Source: Symsagittifera roscoffensis
Lineage: Eukaryota > Xenacoelomorpha > Acoela > Convolutidae
Length of the DNA: 64,000 bases
Assembly (NCBI RefSeq): GCF_963678635.1
Contig: NC_087069.1
Span: 14,358,660-14,422,659, forward strand
Direction of reading: 5' to 3'
Positions 1 through 9,984 of this stretch are shown here, piece by piece (positions within the stretch are counted from its first letter, which is position 1; each line of letters opens with the position of its first letter). The notes below the pieces were generated by a model. It made no database searches. It saw only the letters and a list, made by a program, of their open reading frames with translations, and was not told where the DNA came from. A program made the translations under genes and the position numbers.

Positions 1-159
1 AACAATTTTTACTGTCCTAACTCAAAAATTTCAAAAAATTTTCCTACTTTGTAGCGTTTCGTTTCTTCAAAAGTCAAGCAATTTCGGTTTTTTGCACCCA
101 ATTAGTTCCAACCACTTCCGAAATAAAATTAACCGGGTCCACCTATTATACTAGTACAG
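1..159. repeat. Right end of a 2-kb unit tail, cut by the window edge
   Basis: The sequence matches the end of the tail segments seen near 3590-3745 and 15930-16080 (actgtcctaactcaaa, caaccacttccgaa, tatactagtac). It shows that the array continues to the left of the window. No coding potential is seen. Confidence 0.8.
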
Positions 160-2010
160 TTAAGATATCACTCACTAATTTAGCGCTTTTTTCCGTTTCA
201 AAAAATATCGATATCTCAAAATTCTCGATTTGTGGGGGGGGGGGTCAAAATATCGCTATTTGACCCTAGAAACCGGTCCGCTTACTGTGTTTTTCACGAA
301 AAACGATATAGGAGTATTAATATAGGCTATATAATTAATAATACTAGTAATACTATACCCCTTCGGGTTCGTTCAATATCCGAATTAAGGTGCTCAACTC
401 GGAAATTCGCAGTTCGGTGAAGGGTCACTACGGTGCAGAACTGTCGAGCCCCCCACGGATTAATATCTTATTTTTTGTACCAAAAGGGATACAAAACTTG
501 TTAACGATACCCAACAGTCGACTGTTGTTGTCGTTGAGCCCCCTCTTGTCACTCCTTGTACTGCTTGCCGGATTTGTCTTCTTCACTAATCCCGAGACCC
601 TTCCGGATTGAGCGCAAATTAGCATTAACGTACTTAAATACTCAAATAACCCTACAGTACAAGCCTCACAAACGGGCCACAATAATGATTGTAACGATCT
701 CGACTGATTGACTGATATAATTGACTGTAACAATATTATATCTAACAACAACAAACGGGAGGGTCGGGTCACGTCTCGTCTGGGGGGATGATTTCTACTG
801 ATTTTATACTTGTATACTGTTTTTGGTTTTTTCGGTTATTTTTCAATTTTTTTGTTTTTTCTTGGGTACTATACTAGTTTGTGTTTGGTTTCCTATATAT
901 CTTTAAGTGTTTTTGGTCCCGCGCCACTCAGGAAATGACGGGACCGCGAATCCCCCCACCCTTCCTGGTTCGTGATTTTTCGGTCTTAACTAGGTTAAAA
1001 AGCTATTCACGGGAATCCGGAAGGCTTCCGCATTCCGAACTACCCTTCCGCCCCGGCGGTTAGGGCCTATTAAGGGCGTTATTATGAGCATCCGCTCGTC
1101 GCGGAGTTCTCGTTAACGGTTTTGCCGGTCATGATGTTAAAAAAGAATAACACACAGGAGCGCCATAAAAACATCTATGTAACATTCGCCCGGAAGTACA
1201 TATCGACGGAAAATAAAGCTCAGCTATAAAACGACTGGCCAGCGTCTAAGCAAAGCTCTACATGCTTTTCACCGTCTTTACCAAAGCCAGTTCTTTTGGT
1301 GGTCTTTCTAAAATCGGGTCGACAAAAAGGTTACTGTTCTCCGGCTTCGACCAGAACGCTCAAATTAACTTACTTACATGCAAAATTAGTGAGCTCAGTG
1401 GTGGGTCTCAGTATCCCCAGACCACGAGGTCACTCCTAAAATCAGGTCTACTACTATTTATTATATTACTATTGTTTTTGTTCAGTAGATAAAAATCATC
1501 ATCTCCATCGAAGATGGATCAACCCTTTCCCTTAACTCCTAGCTTCTCATCGTCAAAAAACGAATCCAGATGTTAATTAAATTCAATTCAGGGCATAACG
1601 AGGAAGCTAATATTTAGTTTAAAATGATTCAAGTTCAAATCCCAAGACCCCTCCGGATTCCTGAATCCGGAGAAATAACACCCTTATTTCCTCTCCGGAA
1701 GGCTGGTTTCCACCCTTCACCGTTAGTGTGAATGGCCTTGCAACGATTGTAGCGACACAATTGTTGCAACTCGGAGCGGTCTCTGCTAATACTCTTTCGT
1801 ATTCTTCTACCTCTTATCGTCTTTTTCTCATAAGTATCGTCGTTGTTGTTTTCGCAACACCTACCGTTGTTCTGTTTTATTTTGGATTTCTTCCAAAATG
1901 GCCGTTTTTGACGTTTCTCAGAAAGTCTGACGTCATCATTCGAAATTTAAAAAAATTAAAATACCAGAACTTCCCAGCCTTCACGATTTGTCTAATCGTC
2001 TGAATAACTC
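160..2010. repeat. Long linker module, copy 1
   Basis: This module is about 1.85 kb and recurs at 12618-14469 and 22962-24819 with high identity. Its first 310 bp and last few bases match the short linkers of the other units, and about 1.5 kb in the middle is unique to the long form. It opens with a run of 11 G at 234-244. The run is followed at once by an inverted repeat, GGTCAAA...TTTGACC. A hairpin with 10-bp arms lies at 1651-1660 and 1663-1672. Short ORFs on both strands (62-114 codons) resemble no protein I know and shift or break between copies, so I read the module as non-coding. It may be a fixed insertion of another mobile sequence into a short linker. Confidence 0.7.
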
Positions 2011-3068
2011 TGTTAATCCTCTAAAACTGCCAATTCTCCAGGCTAGCGGCCAACCCTCCGAAACTGTCTTTTTGTCAATTCTGGTCGAATGTCACAAATA
2101 TTACTTAAATTTTGTAACAACTTTTATGTAACAATTTTGAACATTTGTCTCAAATTTCTGAGAGTTTTCACCTTTTTTTGTTTTTAAAGTTTCGTTGGGT
2201 TGCTAATTTTTATGCTAACATGTAAGTTATTTCAAAATTTTTTTGTTTTAGCCAGAATTTTTCGATTCTGGAACTATAGACTTAGTGTCAGCTCCCTACT
2301 TTTAAACTCGTCGCCCGTGTTAATTACCGGTCTCTCTTTCCTTGTGTGCAGCGCCTGTAGTGCAAGTAATTTGATGCTGCTGGACGCCTGGTCGATTATC
2401 TTTCATTTAAACTCCGACTTACCACTCTCGTTTCCACACTGCCTTATATGCTGTCCAAATGGGGTATCTTCTATTCGTCAATCCTTGTGGTGAGATGTCG
2501 GACCGTCTGGCCAACATAGATGGATTTGCACCCACAACATTCAAGTCTGCACACCACTTTTGATATCGGCTCACTGGAAAAGGAGGATTTTAAAGAGAGA
2601 GTACAAGTTTTCATTTTCCTCATCATGAAAATTATCTGCGCATTGGTGATATCGCGCACATTTTTTGCTAATGACTGGCTTTGATTCCCCCTATATTGGA
2701 CCATCAAGATGGATGGTGAATCACTGCTTTAATCAAAAGGCTTTTTTTCTCAGCCATGTTCTTTTTGTTCTTGCCCTGCCTGATGATCTTTTTAAGGGCA
2801 TGCGATGCAACCCGCGACGACCAATTTTCCGGATGTTGGTTATCCAACCACTGTTCACGGTTGATTTTGATCGCTTTATCTTATTCTTCCCATGTTGACG
2901 TACTGCGGAAAACCCTGTAATCATTTCTTTCAATCACACTTCTCTTGTACTGAAGGGGGCACAGTTTCTGAAATTTAATATGGTACCTGTATCTGTTGGT
3001 TTTTGATACCACGCACAGTAAATTTTCCTGCTTTTATCATACCAATTTGTAAATCCAAAAATGCCAAT
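2011..3068 (-). mobile_element. 5'-truncated PLE, GIY-YIG-bearing subtype
   Basis: Only the end of the palm and thumb of the RT, the linker and the GIY-YIG region remain. Homology to the full-length copies stops at 3068, inside the codons just after the YVDD part of RT, where the sequence switches to the tail. This copy keeps two ancestral features that most copies have lost: a 107-bp stretch at 2421-2527 that encodes the endonuclease core, and three C instead of two in gcaacccgcg near 2810. It is the copy next to the long linker, as at 24820. Confidence 0.8.
2471..2707 (-). pseudogene. GIY-YIG endonuclease region of truncated PLE
   Basis: The frame runs through a conserved PLE segment (MMVQYRGNQSQ) to a Cys-rich entry (VCRLECCGC) and the motif SIYVGQTVRHLTTRIDE, which is the YIG half of a GIY-YIG nuclease with its catalytic Arg. 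In PLEs this domain nicks the target DNA. The fragment has no RT, promoter or proper start of its own, so it is a relic. Further conserved residues of the domain would lie beyond the stop in this frame. Confidence 0.7.
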
Positions 3069-3744
3069 GGTAGGGGTGTAAGGGCTTTCAAAATTTTTTT
3101 TTTTTAAAACGTGAAGGGTCTACCTTCCGGAATTGGTGAATTTGCTAAGAACCAGCCTAAAAATTTTTCACGCTTACTTTTTTGAATAACTGATGTTTTT
3201 ATTAGAAAGCGCAGCTAATTTCTGATCTACTGGTACCAAGATCAACTGGATCTGTCCAGTAGTTCTAAAGTTATTAACCAAAACGTCTTTTTTCTAAAGT
3301 CAAAAAATTTCTCTCTTTTAGGTTCCGCCTAACTTTTTTCATAATTCTGTTCTATTCGACCTCAAAATTATTGATCCGAGCTCAAAAAGCCTATATTCTT
3401 CTAGTTCAATGCAAAAAACCCGATCTAAAACGCTCTAGTTGAAAAAATTTGCCAAAAACTATGCTGTTTGGACCCCTCTGGATTGATGAATCCACTAAGA
3501 CAAAAACGTTAAGTTCGATTTCTCTGTAACCCGGAAGTTTATCGGCAAACGGGTTTTAAAACTTGTCGATTCACTAGTGAACGTTGTCCGAACAACAGTT
3601 TTTACTGTCCTAACTCAAACATTTCAAAAAATGTTCCTAGTTTGTATCGTTTCGTTTCCTCAAAAATCAAGAACTTTCGGTTTTTTGTACCCAATTAGTT
3701 CCAACCACTTCCGAACTAAACCTGTTCTACCTAATATACTAGTA
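3069..3744. repeat. 2-kb unit tail, copy 1
   Basis: About 680 bp of non-coding repeat separates the truncated PLE from the next linker. Hallmarks are gatcaactggatctgtccag and gtgaacgttgtccgaacaac. The same tail is at 5039-5717, 15405-16080, 25879-26550 and 27849-28522. It contains no recognisable coding or RNA gene, and full-length PLE copies lack it at the matching place. Confidence 0.75.
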
Positions 3745-4092
3745 CAATTAAGATGTCACTCACTAATTTAGCGCTTTTTTCCATTTCAAAAAATATCGAT
3801 ATCTCAAAAATCTCGATTTGTGGGGGGGGGGGGTCAAATTATCGCTAGTTTGACCCTAGAAACCGGTCCGCTTACTGTGTTTTTCACAAAAAACGATATA
3901 GGAGTATTAATATAGGCTATATAATTAATAAAAATAGTAATACTATACCCTCCGGGTTTGTTCAATATCCGAATTAAGGTGCTTAACTCGGAAATTCGCA
4001 GTTCGGTGAAGGGTCACTACAGTGCAGCACTGTCGAGCCCCCCACGGATTAATATCTTATTTTTTGCACCAAAAGGGATTGTTAATCCTCAT
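3745..4092. repeat. Short linker with poly-G run (12 G)
   Basis: This is the short form of the linker, with the G run at 3822-3833 followed by the GGTCAAA/TTTGACC inverted repeat. It lacks the 1.5-kb insert of the long linker and joins directly to gttaatcctcatctgttaatcctc. No gene is seen. Confidence 0.75.
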
Positions 4093-5038
4093 CTGTTAAT
4101 CCTCTAAAACTGCCAATTCTCCAGGCTAGCGGCCAACCCTCCGAAACTGCCTTTTTGTCAATTCTGGTCGAATGTCACAAATATTACTTAAATTATGTAA
4201 CAACTTTTATGTAACAATTTTGAACATTTGTCTCAAATTTCTGAGAGTTTTCACCTTTTTTTGTTTTTAAAGTTTCGTTGGGTTGCTAATTTTTATGCTA
4301 ACATGTAAGTTATTTCAAAATTTTTTGTTTTAGCCAGAATTTTTCGATTCTGGAACTATAGACTTAGTGTGAGTTCCCTACTTTTAAACTCGTCGCCCGT
4401 GTTAATTACCGGTCTCTCTTTCCTTGTGTTCAGCGCCTCTAATGAAAGTAACTTGATGCTGCTGGACGCCTGGTCGATTATCTTTCATTTAAACTCCGAC
4501 TTGCACCCACAACATTCAAGTCTACACACCACGTTTGATTTCGGTTCACTGGAAAAGGAGGATTTTAAAGTGAGAGTACAAGTTTTCATTTTCCTCATCA
4601 TGAAAACTATCTGCGCATTGGTGATATCGCGCTTATTTTTTGCTAATGTCTGGCTTTGGTTCCCCCTATATTGGACCATCAAGCTGGATGGTGAATCACT
4701 GCTTTAATCAAAAGGCTTTTTTTCTCAGCCATGTTCTTTTTGTTCTTGCCCTGCCTGATGATCTTTTTAAGGGCATGCGATGCAACCGCGACGACCAATT
4801 TTCCGGATATTGGTTATCCAACCACTGTTCACGGTTGATTTTCATCGCTTTATCATATTCCCATGTTGACGTACTACGGAAAACCCGGTAATCATTTCTT
4901 TCAATCACACTTCTCTTGTACTGAAGGGGGCACAGCTTCTGAAATTTAATATGGTACCTGTATCTGTTGGTTTTTGATACCACGCACAGTAAATTTTCCT
5001 GCTTTTATCATACTAATTTGTAAATCCAAAAATGCCAA
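4093..5038 (-). mobile_element. 5'-truncated PLE lacking the GIY-YIG core
   Basis: It has the same 5' truncation point as the copy at 2011, but the endonuclease core is missing. The 107 bp found at 2421-2527 are absent at the gacttgcaccc junction (about 4500-4510), which shifts the frame and ends it with CGCKSEFK. A one-base deletion (accgcg instead of acccgcg, near 4790) also breaks the thumb frame, producing the reading SSRLHRMPLKR. Confidence 0.75.
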
Positions 5039-5717
5039 TGGTAGGGATGTAAGAGCTTTCAAAAATTTCTTTTTATAAAACGTGAAGGGTCTACCTTCCC
5101 CAATTGGTGAATTTGCTAAGAACCATCCTAAAAATTTTTCACGCTTACTTTTTTGAATAATTGATGTTTTTATTAGTAAGCGCAGCTAATTTCTGACTAC
5201 TGGTACCAAGATCAACTGGATCTGTCCAGTAGTTCCAAAGTTATTAACCAAAACGTCTTTTTTCTAAAGACAAAATTTTTCTCTCTTATAGGTTCCGCCT
5301 AACTTTTTTTCGTAATTCTGTTCTATTCGACCTCAAAATTATTGATCCGAGCTCAAAAAGCCTATATTCTTCTAGTTCAATGCAAAAAAACCCGATCTAA
5401 AACGCTCTAGTTGAAAAAATTTGCCAAAAACTATGCTGTTTGGACACCTCTGGATTGATGAATCCACTAAATCAAAAACGTTAAGTTCGATTTCTCTGTA
5501 ACCCGGAAGGTTACCGGCAAACGTGTTTTAAAAGCTGTCGATTCACTAGTGAACGTTGTTCGAACAACAATTTTTACTGTCCTAACTCAAACTTCTCAAA
5601 AAATTTTCCTAGTTTGTATCGTTTCGTTTCTTCAAAACTCAAGAAATTTCGGTTTTTTGTACCCAATTAGTTCCAACCACTTCCAAACTAAACCGGTTCT
5701 ACCTAATATACTAGTAC
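5039..5717. repeat. 2-kb unit tail, copy 2
   Basis: This is a near-identical repeat of the tail at 3069-3744, with small indels (for example ctgactactgg for ctgatctactgg). No gene is seen. Confidence 0.7.
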
Positions 5718-6136
5718 AATTAAGATGTCACTCACCGATTTAGTGCTTTTTTCCGTTTCAAAAAATATCGATATCTCAAAAATCTCGATTTTGGGGGGGG
5801 GGGGGGGGGGGGTCAAATTATCACTAGTTTGACCCTAGAAACCGGTCCGCTTACTGTGTTTTTCACAAAAAACGATATAGGAGTTTTAATATAGGCTATA
5901 TAATTATTAAAACTAGTAATACTATAACCCTCCGGGTTTGTTCAATATCCGAATTAAGGTGCTTAACTCGGAAATTCGCAGTTCGGTGAAGGGTCACTAC
6001 AGTGCAGCACTGTCGAGCCCCCCACGGATTAATATCTTATTTTTTGTACCAAAAGGGATTGTTAATCCTCATCTGTTAATCCCCTAAAACTGCCAATTCT
6101 CCAGGCTAGCGGCCAACCCTCCGAAACTGTCTTTTT
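5718..6136. repeat. Short linker with the longest poly-G run (20 G)
   Basis: This is a short-form linker with a 20-G run at 5793-5812, the longest of the eight copies. It leads directly into the 3' end of full-length PLE copy I. Confidence 0.75.
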
Positions 6137-6154
6137 GTCAATTCTGGTCGAATG

Positions 6155-6286
6155 TCACAAATATTACTTAAATTATGTAACAACTTTTATGTAACAATTT
6201 TGAACATTTGTCTCAAATTTCTGAGAGTTTTCACTTTTTTTGTTTTTACAGTTTCGTTTGATTGCTAATTTTTATGCTAACATGTA
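6155..6286 (-). repeat. 3' pseudo-LTR of PLE copy I
   Basis: From cacaaatattactt to gctaacatgtaa it matches 9851-9984 in the same orientation, with a handful of substitutions. Shared stretches include tatgtaacaac and catttgtc.caaatttctgag. The same segment also ends every truncated copy. Confidence 0.65.
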
Positions 6287-6463
6287 AGTTATTTCAAAAT
6301 TTTTTGTTTTAGCCAGAATTTTTCGATTCTGGAACTATAGACTTAGTGTCAGCTCCCTACTTTTAAACTCGTCGCCCGTGTTAATTACCGGTCTCTCTTT
6401 CCTTGTGTGCAGCGCCTCTAATGCAAGTAACTTGATGCTGCTGGACGCCTGGTCGATTACCTT

Positions 6464-8873
6464 TCATTTAAACTCCGACTTGCACCCACAACATTCAAGT
6501 CTGTACACCACTTTTGATTTCGGTTCACTGGAAAAGGAGGATTTTAAAGAGAGATTACAAGTTTTCATTTTCCTCATCCTGAAAACTATCTGCGCATTGG
6601 TGATATCGCGCACATTTTTTGCTAATGTCTGGCTTTGGTTCCCCCTATATTGGACCATCAAGCTGGATGGTGAATCACTGCTTTAATCAAAAGGCTTTTT
6701 TCTCAGCCATGTTCTTTTTGTTCTTGCCCTGCCTGATGATCTTTTTAAGGGCATGCGATGCAACCGCGACGACCAATTTTCCGGATATTGGTTATCCAAC
6801 CACTGTTCACGGTTGATTTTCATCGCTTTATCATGTTCTTCCCATGTTGACGTATTGCGGAAAACCCGGTAATCATTTCTTTCAATCAAACTTCTCTTGT
6901 ACTGAAGGGGGCACAGCTTCTGAAATTTAATATGGTACCTGTATCTGTTGGTTTTCGATACCACCCACAGTAAATTTTCCTGCTTTTATCAATACTAATT
7001 TGTAAATCCAAAAATGCCAATTTCCCGTTTGTGTTTGGTGTCTCTGTTGTGAACTGTAAATTTGGATGTAGTAAGTTTGCAGCCCGTAGCACTTTTTCAT
7101 AATCACCCTTCACTGTTCTCACTATATCGTCAACGTAACGGAGAAACAACTTAGCTTGCACTGACATATTTTTCTCTCTTATCGCGATGCATTTTCTACA
7201 AAACCAGACGGTTTCACTTATATTTCGATACTCATCATTTGATATATCGCCGCTTTTTAATTATACCAGTTCAAACAGCATTCACATTCTACACTTTTTG
7301 ACATGTACGTGATTTTCTTATTGCACTCGGGACAGAATCCATTAAAAAATTTTTCGGGCATAAATATTAAGGAAGTATCCCTCGATAGTGCAGTTTCGTA
7401 TTGCTTCAGATTTGCTAAGATAAAGGCAAGAAATGCCCCCATTGCCAGACCGTCTTTCTGAACGTACCATGTTCCGCACATGAAATGGACTTGACTAACT
7501 GCCATGTTCAACATTCTCTTCATGGTTTTCCTAGCAATTGATGGTGGTTCATCTTGCTCATACAGTTTTCTAAGAGCTATGTCTGTTGCTTCTTTCAGTG
7601 GAACTTTTGTATAAAACCTCTTCACATCTAGAGATATCAAATTTTCATTGGGCTCAAGATTAGTGCTCACTAAGAGAACTTTCGCAACTTGTGAGTTGGT
7701 TTTGATGTTTGCGCCCTCAATTTTCCCAAAAAATTTTGCAAAAACCTTGTTCAAATTATAATAAGAGCTACCAGGCAATGAGAGGACCGGTCTCAATGAG
7801 GTATTCTCTTTATGCACCTTCGCCAACCCATATAGCCTGGCGGGCTGCCCCCCAGTAGTCCTCAACCCAGTAGTCCTCAACCTGTAGAGATTTTCACTTA
7901 TTTAGTCTCTTTTCCTCATAGCCAACAACTACTTATTGATGTCTCTTTCTAACTTCAAAAAAATCGCATCACTTGTTCCTTTACTTTCGCTGAATTGATT
8001 TGAATCTAATGTATCCGGCAACTTTTTCTCGTACTGTCCTTCCTCAATACACAAAAAACCACGCCCTTGTCATACGGTACCGCAACCAATCCATTACTCT
8101 TCAGATACTTTCGGGCCTTCTCAACGCCTTTGTCAGAAGGTGTTTGTTTCACATTTTTAGCATAGGCTTTTGCCACAGCTTCGATCTCACAAAGGGCCTC
8201 CCCGGGGACTGTACAATTTTTGAGATCAGATAGAAAGATGTCAATATTGGCGAGAAAGTGTGTCTCATTAATTTTATTCCTGACGGGATGTTTCGGCCCT
8301 AATGCCAACACTTGTTGCACCCAATTTGCTAATACAACATCACCAAGAGCTCTTACCGAACCCTCACCTTGCTTCCCTAGATGTCGGTCTTGCCTTTCTG
8401 ATAGATTCATTAGCTTCTTATGATGGGTCTCGTTGACTGTTGTTGTTTGTATTTGTCCCTAAGACTTAAGTATTTCATTACCGAAGGTCAAAACTTCTCA
8501 TCTACACCCCTCTGTACTGCGCCTCTCGCCCTTTCTAGTTTGACTTCAATGGTTTTCTCATCTGTCCTTGCCTTGTTAATCTCCTTTCTTAAAATTTTTG
8601 TCTGAAAACTGTGTACCGCATGGTTTGAAAACACCCATTTTCCGTTACCCTGAACCTCAAAAAATCAGGTACAATGTCGCTTTCTAGACAAACTTTCAAA
8701 AATTTAACACGTTGGTGACAGTAGATAAATTTAATATATATGGACGCAAGGAATAATTTCCAACTGAGTTTGTTTTTTGAAGTCCAAATCAAGGTTGGAG
8801 ATGGGAGTACAACTGTGCTCATTGGTTTGCAGAGCCACGAGGAATAAACCACATGTGACACAAAGCAACACAA
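6464..8873 (-). pseudogene. Broken PLE polyprotein (RT with inserted PHD-like finger), copy I
   Basis: Coding pieces follow one another in changing frames. 8873-8589 has the N-terminal motif IVPDFLRFRV. 8410-8006 has the conserved PLE block with LALGPKHPVRNK, ending near the VPYDKGVVFCVL stretch. 7880-7257 is RT fingers and palm, with RLYGLAKVHK, a motif-A type stretch (SLDVKRFYTKVPL, catalytic Asp) and motif B (QKDGLAMGAFLA). 7167-6886 carries motif C, LFLRYVDDI. 6964-6683 is the thumb. 6661-6464 is the endonuclease linker ending in CGCKSEFK. Between motifs B and C sits a C4HC3-like pattern: CPECN, then CECC, LNWYN and, across a frameshift near 7260, VWFCRKC. The endonuclease core is deleted. 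A 15-bp tandem duplication lies at the start of the 7880 frame. Confidence 0.85.
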
Positions 8874-9035
8874 ATAACATAACTCTAACTCACCCTCTCC
8901 GTTGAAGACTCCTCGTCAGTCGGACAAACAGTTACCTCGCCTCTGTTCACAAGTCTTCTTTTCTCCGCCCTCATTCTCGATTGAGACTTTTTTCGTGTTT
9001 GAACAAAGCTGGGACAAAACAGATGGCAGGTTGTC

Positions 9036-9539
9036 TCAGTGTTCGAAAACAATCCGCGAAGACTTTAGTTCCAGCTCGACATCCTGGTGCAGTGCCTGAT
9101 ATTCGTTGACCAGCTCCGTTCTTCTCTTACTCTTTGAAAAGAGACACTTCGTAATAGGAATGACAAGAATACCCTGGCTGAACAGCTGGTTCCTGATATC
9201 TGGTATACCTTTTCTCTGACAGTATACAATTGTGCTGATATTTGTCAGTGTCTTCAGGATTTCTGTCAATTCCTCTGCAGTGTAAGCTCTGTAATTGTTA
9301 GTACGGTGGCTGTTGATAGAATTATTGATGATGTCGTGCCAGACCACCAGTTGACAATGTGTGTCTGCTAGAGCAGCCCTGCAGAGTAGGCTTGCGAGGT
9401 TCTTCTGTGGGATTGCGGTGTTCGGGTTTAAAGAAAGTCCAGGAATAGCCGACATTTTGTGCAGAAATGGTTCTTTTTCCGGGTTGCTAAGTTGATCCAG
9501 GCTGTGGTAGAGGGAGCTAACCACTACAATGTAGACCAT
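9036..9539 (-). CDS. Conserved 167-aa ORF upstream of the PLE RT, copy I
   Basis: I do not recognise this protein. I chose the Met at 9539 (MVYIV...) because copy II has an in-frame stop just upstream; the frame is open to 9656 here (206 aa). Conserved-looking stretches include LVVWHDIINNSINSH, AYTAEELTEIL and VYCQRKGIPDI, followed by a basic stretch (KSKRRTE) and ELELKSS near the C terminus. No signal peptide or membrane segment is evident. It lies just inside the 5' pseudo-LTR and may be the first exon or first ORF of the PLE. The downstream sequence offers a possible splice donor (gagggtgagt, near 8890-8900). It has stayed open in all three full copies while the RT decayed. Confidence 0.6.
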   Translation of the reverse strand: MVYIVVVSSLYHSLDQLSNPEKEPFLHKMSAIPGLSLNPNTAIPQKNLASLLCRAALADTHCQLVVWHDIINNSINSHRTNNYRAYTAEELTEILKTLTNISTIVYCQRKGIPDIRNQLFSQGILVIPITKCLFSKSKRRTELVNEYQALHQDVELELKSSRIVFEH

Positions 9540-9850
9540 TTTAATTCTAACATGGTAAAATATAAAAAAAAATTCCTCTTTAAAGATTTTTCCATTAAAA
9601 AAGGGAAAAAAATTGAAATTACGTGTAGGAGAGACTGTAATTGAGATTTGGCTCAACGCCGTAGGGTTTCAAAAATTTACATCTTGATATTTTGAGAATG
9701 CAATAAAATTGTAAATTCAAACAAACGGTTTCGCACATTTTTGTGCATCTCCAGGTTTTAAAAATTCTAAACTATCTGTACAAAATGATCATGAAAAGTG
9801 TCATACACATCATTATTTCAAAATTTAAAAAATTCAACCAAACAAAACTT

Positions 9851-9984
9851 TACAAATATTACTGAAATTATGTAACAACTATTATGTAACAGTTTTAAAC
9901 ATTTGTCACAAATTTCTGAGATTTTTCACCTTTTTTTTGTTTTTACAATTTCGTTGGGTCGCTAATTTTTATGCTAACATGTAA
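9851..9984 (-). repeat. 5' pseudo-LTR of PLE copy I
   Basis: This is an imperfect direct repeat of 6155-6286. It lies upstream of the element's first ORF in element orientation and so sits where a promoter would be expected. No TATA box stands out in the A/T-rich sequence. Confidence 0.6.

Larger units (their letters stand above)
6137..9984 (-). mobile_element. Nearly full-length PLE, copy I
   Basis: On the minus strand the order is: 5' pseudo-LTR (9851-9984), an independent ORF of 167-206 codons, the PLE N-terminal region, RT fingers and palm with an inserted zinc finger, the YVDD palm end, thumb, remnant endonuclease linker, and 3' pseudo-LTR (6155-6286). At about 3.85 kb it is in the usual size range for PLEs. 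The RT frame is interrupted by stops and shifts, so the copy cannot make an intact enzyme. The two pseudo-LTRs are imperfect direct repeats of about 130 bp. Confidence 0.85.

Noticed and set aside
1630-1655. tRNA B-box-like sequence (agttcaaatccc) in the long linker, possible SINE
   Set aside because: No A box or tRNA-like fold lies upstream at a suitable distance.
232-2003. Short ORFs in the long linker on both strands
   Set aside because: Low-complexity or unconvincing composition, with frames that shift or shorten between near-identical copies.
2665-2898. Plus-strand ORFs over the PLE coding region (for example MLMSGFGSPYIGPSSW)
   Set aside because: They are antisense shadows of the PLE thumb and endonuclease linker and recur only because the units repeat.
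8905-8925. Hammerhead ribozyme core (CTGACGA on the minus strand) in the PLE
   Set aside because: PLEs often carry hammerheads, but the required GAAA and a matching stem II are absent after this core. I found no other convincing core on either strand of the array.
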